Shown: positions 26,134 to 34,361, counted from the stretch's first letter. The stretch: 64,000 bases of DNA from Streptomyces sp. GESEQ-35 (GCF_017948485.1 NZ_JAFFSX010000002.1:434001-498000), one strand, 5' to 3'. Notes: generated by a model from the sequence alone, not told the origin. Numbers and translations: made by a program.

Positions 26134-26331
26134 ATGAACTTTGCCTCCCAGGTTGAAGCAGCCGAGATCTCCGACACCGACCTGGACAACGTCTCCGGCG
26201 GCCTCGCGGCCGGCGGCTCCGGCGGTCTCTTCCTGGAGACGCCGATCGGAGACGTCTTTGCCGGCCTCACGGCTGTCGCGTCGACCGAGGGTCTCGTGGC
26301 GGGAGCGGGCGTCCACACTGCCGCTCTGTGA
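26134..26331 (+). CDS. RiPP-like precursor peptide with double-glycine leader
   Basis: 65 residues with a GAAGGGAA ribosome site 10 bases before the ATG. The acidic leader ends EISDTDLDNVSGG, the LxNVxGG-type double-glycine motif of precursors often labelled type A2 lanthipeptides in Streptomyces. The 41-residue part after GG is rich in Gly, Ala, Thr and Val and has no cysteine, so lanthionine rings are impossible. No LanB/C/M, YcaO, radical SAM or C39-peptidase transporter gene is nearby, so any processing enzymes act from elsewhere. A very strong hairpin follows 4 bases after the stop. It may be a RiPP precursor or another small leader-type peptide. Confidence 0.65.
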   Translation: MNFASQVEAAEISDTDLDNVSGGLAAGGSGGLFLETPIGDVFAGLTAVASTEGLVAGAGVHTAAL

Positions 26332-26668
26332 CGACACGCGTATCCACACGATGGGCCCCGGATCAGATGAATCCGGGGCCCATCGTGTGGATACCGCGTG
26401 TGGCGCCGCCCAGCAGATACCCCGCGTCGAAACGGTCATCTGGGATGCGCGGGAGGAGAAATGGTGACGACTCATCAGAGTCTGAGAGGGCGGAATGCGA
26501 GTCCCTGTCTGATTCGTCTTTGAGTCGGGATCAGGTGTGCTGATCGGCAAAGACGATGAGGTCGTTGACCTTGGACTCAGATCATTCAGCCACCGGCCGG
26601 GCTCTCGTCGTGTGTCGACCGACCATGTCGCGACTCGGATGTCTCCTGTGTCCCCGGAGGGATACCGC
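26332..26668. other. 337 bp without a gene after the small peptide
   Basis: It holds the long terminator hairpin (26336-26399) and a small dyad GACTC-ATCA-GAGTC near 26470. No coding pattern or other element was seen. Confidence 0.45.
26336..26399 (+). terminator. Very long perfect hairpin terminator
   Basis: A 23 bp perfect inverted repeat (26341-26363 with 26371-26393) with a 7-base loop CAGATGA. Beyond one bulged base the outer ACGCG bases also pair. It lies directly after the small peptide stop, so it should end that transcript or protect its 3' end. Confidence 0.85.
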
Positions 26669-26875
26669 CTACAGGCGGAAGCCGCCGGTGGCGTCGATGA
26701 GTTGGCCCGTGATCCACCGGGCGTCGTGGGAGGCGAGAAGGGCGACTACGTCGGCGACGTCGGCGGGTTCGCCGATGCGGCCGAGGGCGTTCTGTGCGGC
26801 TATGGCGGCGACGAGTTCGGAGTTTCCGCGCAACCAGGACGCGTTCATGTCGGCGGTGATGCGGGTCATGTCGCC
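26669..26875 (-). pseudogene. Short-chain dehydrogenase, C-terminal remnant
   Basis: About 65 codons on the minus strand match the end of an SDR protein: MNASWLRGNSELVAAI, LGRIGEPADVADVVALLAS and WITGQLIDATGGFRL, then a stop. The preceding 180 or so residues, with the cofactor motif and the YxxxK site, are absent. The upstream bases read as an Arg-rich unrelated frame. It is a dead fragment. Confidence 0.7.
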
Positions 26876-26982
26876 CGCGGGCAGCGGCACCTCGCGTTCC
26901 GCCCGTCGCCACGGCCCGGCATCTGGCGTGGTTCGTCGACGTCGACACGGGCGTAGGGAACCCGCGTCGACGTCGTCCGGTG

Positions 26983-29094
26983 TCAGGCCGGTTCGTGTGC
27001 CTGGTCCCGTGCGGAAGGCGAGGTGTCGCTGCCCGCAGCGGCTCGGTCGCGGGCGCCCAGGTGGCGGAAGAGCTTGCCCGGCCACCAGAACCGGCGGCCG
27101 AGGTCCAGGGCGAGCGCGGGGACCAGGACCGTGCGGACGATGAAGGTGTCGAGCAGGACGCCGATGCCGACGAGGACGCCCATCTGGGCCATGGTGACGA
27201 GCGGCAGGCCGGCGAAGACCGCGAAGGTCGCGGCGAGGACGACGCCTGCGGAGGTGATGACACCTCCGGTGCTGGTCAGGCCCTCCAGGACGCCGCGTGT
27301 GTGGCCGAGGCGGGCGGCCTCCTCCTTCACGCGGTGCATGAGGAAGATGTTGTAGTCGATACCGAGGGCGACCAGGAAGACGAAGCCGAGCAGCGGGATC
27401 GACCAGTCGACGCCGGCGAAGCCGAGGACGTGCTCGAAGAGCAGGTTCGAGGCGCCCAGGGCGGCGAAGTACGACAACACCACGGTGGCCAGGAGCAGCA
27501 GCGGTGCTACGAGGGCTCGCAGCAGCCAGATGAGGACGCCGAGGACGACCAGGAGCACGATCGGGATCACCGTGGTCAGGTCACGATCGGCGGCCCGCTG
27601 GGTGTCGAGGGTCTGTGCGGTGGTGCCGCCGACGAGGGCGTCCATGGGAGCCACGGCGTCGCGGAGTTCGTCGATCGTGTCCTTGGCGGCCTTGCTGTCC
27701 GGGGCGTCCTGCAACACCACGGAGAGGGTGGTGAGTTGGCCGTCCGGGGTGCGGTCGCCGCCGTCCTCGACGCGGGCCACGCCGTCGACTTCTGCCGCGG
27801 CTGTCCGGATCGCCTCGGCCCGGTCGGTACTGGTGACGATCTTCGCGGGATCGGAGGCGCCCGACGGATAGTGCGCCGCGATCCGCTCCTGGGCTACGAC
27901 CGATTCGGGCTTGTCCTGGAACATCTCGGCCTGCGTCAGACCCATGGAGATGCCGGCCGCGCTGAGGGCGAGGACGCCGGTGGCGGCGACGGACATCATC
28001 CAGGACCAGCGCGGACGCCGGGCGACGGCCGTTCCGATGCGGGACCAGACGGTGCGCGCCTTGCGGGCGGGGGTGCCGTGGTGCGGTACGAACGGCCAGA
28101 ACACCCAGCGGCCCGTGATGACCAGCAGTGCCGGAAGCACCGTGACCATGGCGAGGAAGGCGCAGACGACGCCGATCGCGCCGACCAGCCCCAGCGAGCG
28201 TGAGGAGTCGATGTCGGCGAAGGCGAGGCAGGCCAGGCCGACGGCGACGGTGCCGGCCGAGGCGAGGATCGCCGGGCCGGAGCGGCGGAGCGCGATGCGC
28301 ATCGCCTCGTGGCGGTCGGCGTGGCGGTGCAGTTCCTCGCGGTAGCGGGCGATGAGCAGCAGCGCGTAGTCGGTGCCGACGCCGAAGACGAGGACCATCA
28401 GCACGCCCGCGCTCTGCGGATTCACCGGCAGTCCGGCGTGCTGGGCCAGCAGGTAGGTGGAGACCTGGGTGAGGACGGCCGCGAAGCCGACGGAGAGCAG
28501 GGGGAGCAGCCAGAGGACCGGGCTGCGGTAGGTGATCAGCAGCAGTACGGCCACGACCAGGGCGGTGGCGAGCAGCAGCGTCGAGTCGAGGCCGTCGAAG
28601 ACCGCGACCTGGTCGGTGAGGGAGCCGGCCGGTCCGCCGACCTCGACGTCCACGCCGGGCGGGGCATTGGCCCCGGCGATGTCGCGCAGCTTGTCGATCG
28701 TGTCGGTGATGTCGTCCTCGCTGTCCAGCGGGACGACGGTCATCAGGGCTTGGCCGTCGTCGGACGGGATCGGCTGCGAGACCTCCTCGCCTGCCGGGAC
28801 GAACGGTGCGAAGGCGGTCCGGTCGGCGGCCGCCTTCGCATCCGCGCCCTCGCCGGTGTAGACGACGACGGCCGGCATGACCGTGTCCGTACGGAACTTC
28901 TCCAGCTCGGTGTTGACCCGGGCGGACTCGGCGCCGCGCGGCAGGAAGGCGTTGGCGCTCGTGTCCTCGACGTCGCCGAGTTTCCCGGCGAGCGGGCCGA
29001 GTGCGACGGCCACGATCAGCCAGGCCGCCAGGACGAGCCATTTGCCGCGTCGCCCGCCGGGGGCGCGGGCGACGCGCTTGAGCAGCGCACGCAT
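26983..29094 (-). CDS. MMPL family RND-type transporter
   Basis: 703 residues from ATG at 29094 behind AAGGAG. There are two repeats of one helix, a large extracellular loop and five helices. The proton-relay helix motifs are VLVFGVGTDYALLLIARYREEL (first half) and VALGIDYNIFLMHRVKEEA (second half). MMPL proteins export lipids, siderophores or drugs. A wHTH regulator gene upstream with a dyad-bearing promoter suggests induction by a stress or metabolite. Mycobacterial MmpL3-type essential function is unlikely for a gene in this setting. Confidence 0.92.
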   Translation of the reverse strand: MRALLKRVARAPGGRRGKWLVLAAWLIVAVALGPLAGKLGDVEDTSANAFLPRGAESARVNTELEKFRTDTVMPAVVVYTGEGADAKAAADRTAFAPFVPAGEEVSQPIPSDDGQALMTVVPLDSEDDITDTIDKLRDIAGANAPPGVDVEVGGPAGSLTDQVAVFDGLDSTLLLATALVVAVLLLITYRSPVLWLLPLLSVGFAAVLTQVSTYLLAQHAGLPVNPQSAGVLMVLVFGVGTDYALLLIARYREELHRHADRHEAMRIALRRSGPAILASAGTVAVGLACLAFADIDSSRSLGLVGAIGVVCAFLAMVTVLPALLVITGRWVFWPFVPHHGTPARKARTVWSRIGTAVARRPRWSWMMSVAATGVLALSAAGISMGLTQAEMFQDKPESVVAQERIAAHYPSGASDPAKIVTSTDRAEAIRTAAAEVDGVARVEDGGDRTPDGQLTTLSVVLQDAPDSKAAKDTIDELRDAVAPMDALVGGTTAQTLDTQRAADRDLTTVIPIVLLVVLGVLIWLLRALVAPLLLLATVVLSYFAALGASNLLFEHVLGFAGVDWSIPLLGFVFLVALGIDYNIFLMHRVKEEAARLGHTRGVLEGLTSTGGVITSAGVVLAATFAVFAGLPLVTMAQMGVLVGIGVLLDTFIVRTVLVPALALDLGRRFWWPGKLFRHLGARDRAAAGSDTSPSARDQAHEPA

Positions 29095-29239
29095 GAGTAG
29101 TCTCCTTCGTGGGAGCGCGCCGCCGGCAGCCGAGTACGGCGACCGGCACAGGGCGCACGGGATCGGCGCCACGGCGTATAGAGGTGTGATGACCTGCCGT
29201 GGCGTACGGGATGGGTGTGTCCGGGGTGTGTGCTTCTCG

Positions 29240-29271
29240 GTACGGCCGGGAGTTGGCGCTCCCGGCCGTAC
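29240..29271 (-). terminator. Perfect 13 bp hairpin downstream of the ArsR-like operon
   Basis: GTACGGCCGGGAG (29240-29252) pairs with CTCCCGGCCGTAC (29259-29271) around a TTGGCG loop. It sits 15 bases after the stop of the small coiled-coil gene, so it is that operon's terminator and separates it from the MMPL gene. Confidence 0.75.
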
Positions 29272-29285
29272 GTCGGCGGTGGCTG

Positions 29286-29600
29286 CTATTCGATCTCGCG
29301 CATCATCTTCTCCATCGAGCCGACCGCCAGCCGGGTCTGCGTCAGCTCGTCCAGGGTCTGGCGCTGTTCCTCGACGGTGCGCCGTTGCAACTCCACGGTG
29401 TCTTCGAGGAGTTGGGCGTACTTCTTGGCCAGTTCCTTGTACTGCTCCTCACGCGCGGCCAGCATCCGGGCCCGCCAGGTCGCGGCGGCCTGCCAGACGA
29501 TCACGATGAGCAGGGTGAAGAGCCCGGCCGCGCCGACGGCGCCGACCAGAATCCCCCACTCGTCCTCTCCGGCGGCGAGCGTCACCAGTTCCTGATTCAC
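29286..29600 (-). CDS. Small membrane protein with cytoplasmic coiled coil
   Basis: 104 residues from GTG at 29600, overlapping the ArsR-like stop (GTGA). One membrane helix (ILVGAVGAAGLFTLLIVIVW) is followed by a long charged heptad-like stretch rich in Glu, Gln and Arg. It matches no enzyme family I know. Strict coupling to the winged-helix regulator suggests the two work together, perhaps as a membrane-bound partner or tether. Confidence 0.65.
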   Translation of the reverse strand: MNQELVTLAAGEDEWGILVGAVGAAGLFTLLIVIVWQAAATWRARMLAAREEQYKELAKKYAQLLEDTVELQRRTVEEQRQTLDELTQTRLAVGSMEKMMREIE

Positions 29601-29968
29601 TTCGCTTCCTCTTTCGCGGTCCGGTCGGCGGTCTCGGTGATCGTCGTGGCCGCCTGGGCGATGACGTGGGGTGTCAACTCGTAGAAGAACGGGGCGACTT
29701 CGAAGTACTTCATCGCCTTGCCGTCCTCCGCGAGTTCGAGCGTGCCGACGACCAGTCCGGCGGCCTCCAGCCGTTGCAGGTGCATGTGCAGCAGCGGGCG
29801 GCCCATGCCGATCTGGCGAGCGAGCGCGCTGACGTAGTTCCGGCTCTCCATGAGCGCCGCGACGATCCGCATGCGGTGCGGATTGCCGAGCGCGGAGAGC
29901 ACTTTCAGCAGTTCGTCGCCCGTCGGTGCCGGAGGCGGTACGCCGTTGTGGTCGGCGACCTCGTGCAT
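29597..29968 (-). CDS. ArsR-like winged-helix regulator
   Basis: 123 residues. The DNA-binding part includes LLKVLSALGNPHRMRIVAAL, NYVSALARQIGMGRP as recognition region and a YFEVAPFFYELTP wing. No cysteine metal site is seen, so it is not a classic metal sensor. It reads divergently from a histidine kinase gene across a gap with two TGTCA/TGACA dyads, which are probably its own operators. The ATG at 29966-29968 is preceded by AAAGGGG. Confidence 0.8.
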   Translation of the reverse strand: MHEVADHNGVPPPAPTGDELLKVLSALGNPHRMRIVAALMESRNYVSALARQIGMGRPLLHMHLQRLEAAGLVVGTLELAEDGKAMKYFEVAPFFYELTPHVIAQAATTITETADRTAKEEAK

Positions 29969-29984
29969 CGCGGCCCCTTTCCGC

Positions 29985-30045
29985 CGTACCTGTCAGAAAA
30001 GGCTGACAGCTGCTTCGGGCACCTGTCAAAGATTCCTGACACATC
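29985..30045. promoter_or_regulatory. Pair of TGTCA-N-TGACA operators
   Basis: A perfect 7 bp dyad CTGTCAG-AAAAGG-CTGACAG (29990-30009) and a second one TGTCA-N8-TGACA (30024-30041). Their centres are 33 bp apart, three helical turns, so two dimers would bind on one face. They lie upstream of the ArsR-like gene and before the divergent kinase gene. Confidence 0.65.
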
Positions 30046-30145
30046 TCGGGGTGAGATGGGGGATGTCTCAGGGTCGGTTCGGGGACGGGCCCGGGTACTC
30101 CCGCTGTCGTATGCGCCCGGGCATTCGCGCTCATACGGTGTGCAA

Positions 30146-31333
30146 GTGACGACCTTCGACCGCCTGCCCGACCGCCTGCGGGCGCTGCCGCCGGGTGCGA
30201 TGGACGTGTTGGTGGTGGGCGTCGTCGGGATGTTCACCGGACCGGACGCGGCGGTGAACGAACCGCCGTACCAGCAGGCGGACCGGTTGACCTGGCTGCT
30301 GCTCGCGATCTCACTGCTGGCGCTGCTGTGGCGGCGGCGGTGGCCGGTGCCGGTCGCCGTGGTCACCGGGGCGGCGTGTGCCGGCTGGGCGCTGCACGGG
30401 CACATCGGGGAGCTGCTGAACCTGCCGGTGATCGTGGCGCTGTACACCGTCGCCGTGCAGGGCGACCGTCGGCGCACCCTGTGGACCGGGCTGGTCGCCG
30501 CGCTTACCTCGGGTGTGGTCGCGCTGTGGGTCGGCAAGGACGTGGTGAACCCGCAGGGACTGCCGGTGCTGGAAATGCTCTGGCCGCTGGTGCCGCTGCT
30601 GCTCGGCGAAGTGGTCCGCACCCGACGGGAGTTGCTCGCCGAATACGCCGACCGGGCCGCCCGCGCCGAGGCCGAACGGGAGCGGGAGGCGGCCCGCCTG
30701 GTCCGCGAGGAACGGGTCCGGATCGCCCGAGAGCTGCACGACGTCGTCGCCCACACGGTCACGGCGATGACCGTCCAGGCGGGCGTGGCCCTGGAGACCA
30801 TCGACGTGCGGCCCGACATGGCCCGGCAGGCGATGCGGCAGGTCCGGGACTCGGGCAAGGATGCGGTGCGGGAGCTGCGGGCCACGGTCGGGGTACTGCG
30901 GGAGGGGGACGGCGAGCCCATCGAACCCGCGCCAGGAATCGAACGGCTCCCCGAGATGGTCGAGCGGTTCGCGGGCGGCGGCATCTCGATCACGCTCCGG
31001 CAGGAAGGAGCGCCGGACGGCCTGCCGCCGGTGGTGGCGCTGGCCGCCTACCGCATCGTCCAGGAGGCCCTGACGAACGTCGTCAAGCACTCCGGCGCCC
31101 GGCACGCAGCGGTGTCGGTGGTCCGGCGGGACGGCACGCTGGCGGTGGAGGTCGTCGACGACGGCTCACCGTCCCCGCCGTCGCCACAGGGACCGACGAG
31201 CGGCTTCGGACTGGTCGGCATGCGGGAGCGGGCGGCTGCGGCCGGGGGAATCATCGAGTTCGGGGCGGCACCGGGCGGTGGATTCCGGGTACGGGCCGAA
31301 CTCCCGGCCGGTGAGAGCGGAGAACGACGGTGA
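30146..31333 (+). CDS. Sensor histidine kinase (HisKA_3 type)
   Basis: 395 residues from GTG at 30146. Four to five N-terminal membrane helices (about 20-155) are followed by a coiled linker. The phospho-acceptor His is in EERVRIARELHDVVAHT (about residue 200). The HATPase_c domain has YRIVQEALTNVVKHSG (N box), VEVVDDGSP and SGFGLVGMRERA. This is the DesK/NarX-like family that pairs with LuxR-type response regulators. The next gene is such a regulator, overlapping by GTGA. The signal is unknown; membrane stress or antibiotics are common in this family. Confidence 0.9.
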   Translation: MTTFDRLPDRLRALPPGAMDVLVVGVVGMFTGPDAAVNEPPYQQADRLTWLLLAISLLALLWRRRWPVPVAVVTGAACAGWALHGHIGELLNLPVIVALYTVAVQGDRRRTLWTGLVAALTSGVVALWVGKDVVNPQGLPVLEMLWPLVPLLLGEVVRTRRELLAEYADRAARAEAEREREAARLVREERVRIARELHDVVAHTVTAMTVQAGVALETIDVRPDMARQAMRQVRDSGKDAVRELRATVGVLREGDGEPIEPAPGIERLPEMVERFAGGGISITLRQEGAPDGLPPVVALAAYRIVQEALTNVVKHSGARHAAVSVVRRDGTLAVEVVDDGSPSPPSPQGPTSGFGLVGMRERAAAAGGIIEFGAAPGGGFRVRAELPAGESGERR

Positions 31334-31998
31334 CCGTACGCGTGGTGCTCGCCGACGACCAGACCGTCGTCCGGGCGGGTTTCCGTGCCCTGCTGGATCT
31401 CACGGCCGACCTGGTCGTGGTCGCCGAGGCGGCGGACGGTGCGCAGGCCGTCGAAGCCGTACGCCTGACCCGGCCGGACGTCGTCCTGATGGACATCCGC
31501 ATGCCGGGCGTCGACGGCATCGAAGCCATCCGCCGCATCGCCGCCGACGCCGCGCTGGACGGCGTACGGGTCGTCGTCCTCACCACGTACCAGGTCGACG
31601 CGTACGTCTTCGAGGCGCTGCGGCACGGCGCGGCCGGGTTCCTGCTGAAGGACATCGAGCCGGACGAACTCCGGGAGGCGATCCGGACGGTCGCCGCCGG
31701 GCAGAGCCTCCTCGCACCGGCCGTCACGCGCGCGGTCGTGGAGGAGTTCGCCCGGCTGAAGGCCCCGGAAGCGGCCGGTGCCGAACGCCTCGCCGTGCTC
31801 ACCGAGCGGGAGCGGGAGGTCATGGCGCTGGTCGCGGCCGGGCTGAGCAACGCGGAGATCGGCCGGGAGCTGCTGATGAGCCCGCTCACCGCCAAGACGC
31901 ATGTGAGCCGGGCGATGACCAAGCTGGGGGCACGGGACCGGGCGCAACTGGTGGTGCTGGCCTACGAGACCGGGCTGGTCAGGGCCGGGGAGCGGTGA
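31330..31998 (+). CDS. LuxR/NarL-type response regulator
   Basis: 222 residues. The receiver domain has the acidic pair ADDQTVVRAG, phospho-acceptor Asp at about residue 55 (VVLMDIRMPGVDG) and Lys in LLKDIEP. The C-terminal LuxR HTH (about 158-215) is LTEREREVMALVAAGLSNAE followed by KTHVSRAMTKLG. It is translationally coupled to the kinase. It probably controls the ABC exporter genes just downstream through the repeats at 32002-32034. Confidence 0.92.
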   Translation: MTVRVVLADDQTVVRAGFRALLDLTADLVVVAEAADGAQAVEAVRLTRPDVVLMDIRMPGVDGIEAIRRIAADAALDGVRVVVLTTYQVDAYVFEALRHGAAGFLLKDIEPDELREAIRTVAAGQSLLAPAVTRAVVEEFARLKAPEAAGAERLAVLTEREREVMALVAAGLSNAEIGRELLMSPLTAKTHVSRAMTKLGARDRAQLVVLAYETGLVRAGER

Positions 31999-32001
31999 CC
32001 G

Positions 32002-32034
32002 TACTCCCGCCGGAGTAGCCGCCGACTCCCGCCG
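32002..32034. promoter_or_regulatory. Candidate response-regulator site before the ABC exporter
   Basis: The perfect dyad TACTCC-CGCC-GGAGTA (32002-32017) overlaps the first of two direct copies of ACTCCCGCCG (32003-32012 and 32025-32034), 22 bp apart. Two helical turns between copies suits a NarL-type dimer array. Confidence 0.45.
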
Positions 32035-32074
32035 ACGGATGTCAGCAACGCCCCGGATTCCTACCGTCGTCGGC

Positions 32075-32992
32075 ATGATCGAAGCACACGACCTCACGAA
32101 ACGTTACGGGGACAGAACCGCCGTCGACCGGCTGACGTTCACCGTCCGGCCCGGCCGGGTGACCGGCTTCCTCGGCCCCAACGGAGCCGGGAAATCCACC
32201 ACCATGCGTCTCGTCCTCGGCCTGGACGCACCCACCTCCGGCACGGTCACGGTGGCGGGCCGCCCGTACACCGAACTGCCCGCGCCCCTGCGCACGGTCG
32301 GCTCGCTACTGGACGCCAAGGGGGTGCACGGCGGCCGCACCGCCCATCACCACCTGGCCGGCCTCGCGGCGAGCAACAACCTCCCGCGCCGCCGGGTGGC
32401 GGAGGTCCTGGACATGACCGGCCTGACCGGCGCCGCAGGCCAACGGGTCAAGGGCTTCTCGCTCGGCATGGCCGGGCGGCTCGGTATCGCAGCCGCGTTG
32501 CTCGGCGACCCGGAGGTGCTGCTGCTCGACGAGCCGGTCAACGGCCTGGACACCGAGGGCATCCGCTGGATCCGCACACTCCTGAAGTCCCTTGCCGCAC
32601 AAGGCCGTACGGTCTTCCTCTCCAGCCACCTGATGAGCGAGATGGAGCTCACCGCCGACCACCTGGTGGTGATCGGCCGCGGTCGGCTGCTGGCCGACAC
32701 CACGGTCCGCGACTTCATCGAGACCAACTCCCGTGCCCATACGCTCGTCCGCTCCCCGGAGCCGGAGAAGCTGCGCGACCTGCTCCAGGCCAAAGGCGCG
32801 ACCGTACGCCTGGAAGCCCGGGGCGGCTGGCGAGTGGACGGCCTCGACGCGCACACCATCGGAGACCTGGCCCGCGACCACGGCCTCGCCCTCCATGAAC
32901 TCACCCCGACCCGCTCCTCGTTGGAGGAGGTCTACACGGCCCTGTCCCAGGACTCGGCCGAGTACCGGACACGGCAGGAGGCCCTGCAATGA
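32075..32992 (+). CDS. ABC transporter ATP-binding protein (exporter type)
   Basis: 305 residues from ATG at 32075. An ATG at 32039 would add a 12-residue extension without homology. Walker A is FLGPNGAGKSTTMRLVLGL. The signature is modified to GFSLGMAGRLGIA, with SLGM in place of LSGGQ, as in BcrA-like exporters. Walker B is EVLLLDEPVNGLD, and the switch is VFLSSHLMSEME. The C-terminal 90 residues are the usual regulatory tail. It energises the next-door permease (ATGA overlap). The pair probably exports a peptide antibiotic or similar compound under two-component control. Confidence 0.92.
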   Translation: MIEAHDLTKRYGDRTAVDRLTFTVRPGRVTGFLGPNGAGKSTTMRLVLGLDAPTSGTVTVAGRPYTELPAPLRTVGSLLDAKGVHGGRTAHHHLAGLAASNNLPRRRVAEVLDMTGLTGAAGQRVKGFSLGMAGRLGIAAALLGDPEVLLLDEPVNGLDTEGIRWIRTLLKSLAAQGRTVFLSSHLMSEMELTADHLVVIGRGRLLADTTVRDFIETNSRAHTLVRSPEPEKLRDLLQAKGATVRLEARGGWRVDGLDAHTIGDLARDHGLALHELTPTRSSLEEVYTALSQDSAEYRTRQEALQ

Positions 32993-33756
32993 CGGCCCTT
33001 ATCGATGCCCGGGCCGGTTTCCCGCAGGCCCTCGCCTACGAGTGGACCAAGTTCCGCAGCGTGCGCTCCCTGGTGTGGACGACCCTGGCGACCACCGCCG
33101 TACCCGTCCTGGGCTCGGTCTTCGTCGCGGCCACGGGCAGCCTGCAACCCGACGACACGGTCCTCGGCGGCAGCCTCTCCCTCACCGTCGTGGCCCAGAT
33201 CCTGGCCGCCGTGACCGGCGCGCTGCTGATCACCGGCGAGTACGGCACCGGCACCATCCGCACCACCTTCGCCGCCAACCCGCGCCGCACCACCGTGCTG
33301 TCCGCGAAGGCGACCCTGATCGCGGCGGTCACGTACGCCCTGTCCCTGCTCTCCTGCACACTCGCCTACCTGATCGGCGACGCACTCCTCGAAGACGGCA
33401 AGTACGCCCAAGGCGAGCCATGGCCCGCACTGTTCGGCGTCGCGGGCTCCTTCGCCGTGGCCGCGCTGCTGGGTCTCGCGGCCGGCACCCTCATCCGCCA
33501 CTCCGCGGGCGCCGTCACCGCGGTCATCGGAGTCCTGCTCCTGCCCGCCCTCCTCGGCCCGCTCTTCGGCGACGCCCAGCGATGGGTCGCCGGGATCTCA
33601 CCGACGGCCGCCCTGCAGAAGCTCACCCAGACCTCGGACGCCACCGCCGAGACGGTCGGCAGTCTGGGCCCCTGGCCGTCCCTGCTGCTCGTCACCGCCT
33701 ACACGGGAGCGCTGCTCCTGCTCGCGGCCGGAACGCTGCACAGGCGAGACGCATGA
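32989..33756 (+). CDS. ABC-2 type permease
   Basis: 255 residues with six membrane helices and the ITGEYGTGTIRTTFAANPRR loop typical of ABC-2 permeases paired with BcrA-like ATPases. It overlaps the ATPase gene by ATGA. Together they form a complete two-gene exporter. Confidence 0.9.
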   Translation: MTALIDARAGFPQALAYEWTKFRSVRSLVWTTLATTAVPVLGSVFVAATGSLQPDDTVLGGSLSLTVVAQILAAVTGALLITGEYGTGTIRTTFAANPRRTTVLSAKATLIAAVTYALSLLSCTLAYLIGDALLEDGKYAQGEPWPALFGVAGSFAVAALLGLAAGTLIRHSAGAVTAVIGVLLLPALLGPLFGDAQRWVAGISPTAALQKLTQTSDATAETVGSLGPWPSLLLVTAYTGALLLLAAGTLHRRDA

Positions 33757-33799
33757 CGACGGCGCGCGTAAATACCCTTGTACGAAAGGAGACTTCGCC

Positions 33800-34330
33800 A
33801 TGTCGTGGAGCCCAGCCCGGTTACGCCTACTCCTCGCCCTCGTGATCACGGACCTCCTGCTGTGGCTGGCAGTGTCCGACGCCGACGCGGCCGCACCACA
33901 CGGCGCCCGAGTCGTCGCCGAGGAGAAGGTGGGCGACCGCCTCATCGACCTCACGATCGACTCGCCCTTCTACACCGACTGGTTCAACGCCGGCCGGGGC
34001 GGCCCTCCCGCCGTCGAGACCTTCCACCTGGAGGAGGTGCGCCCGCTGCTGGAGCGCCACTACGGTGCGGGTACCCGTCGTGCGGCCGCAGGGGAGTCGC
34101 AGGGCGGGTTCGGCGCCCTCTCTACCTGGCTGATCGGCTGCGCACCACCCCCGTCCACCTATCCAGCGGCGACGGCACGGCCGGTGTCCTCGACTGCTCC
34201 TGGAAGCCCTTCGAGGGACGTAGCCGCATGCTCAGCGGCACACGAGTCACAGGAAAATCTCATGCGCTTCCCATGGTGAAACCAGGCGTCGGCCACAGTA
34301 TGGTCAAACATTCAACGGGAGGGTGAGGTT
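33800..34330 (+). pseudogene. Collapsed secreted esterase (Ag85/alpha-beta hydrolase type)
   Basis: A signal peptide (LRLLLALVITDLLLWLAVS...ADA) and an early strand (EEKVGDRLIDLTIDSP) jump directly to FYTDWFNAGRGGPPAVETFH and LLERHYGAG, then the nucleophile elbow GESQGGFGAL. In Ag85-like esterases about 60-80 residues separate the first two parts. After GGFGAL the match resumes in another frame as LYLADRLRTTPVHLSSGDG. At least two deletions and a frame change have occurred, so no active enzyme can form. A 159-codon frame remains open. Confidence 0.7.
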
Positions 34331-34361
34331 CCGCACGCCAGGGGGTCAGGGAGGCACGGCG

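Noticed and set aside
26134..26331. Calling the small peptide a true lanthipeptide gene cluster
   Set aside because: The core has no cysteine and no lanthionine-forming enzyme is in the window.
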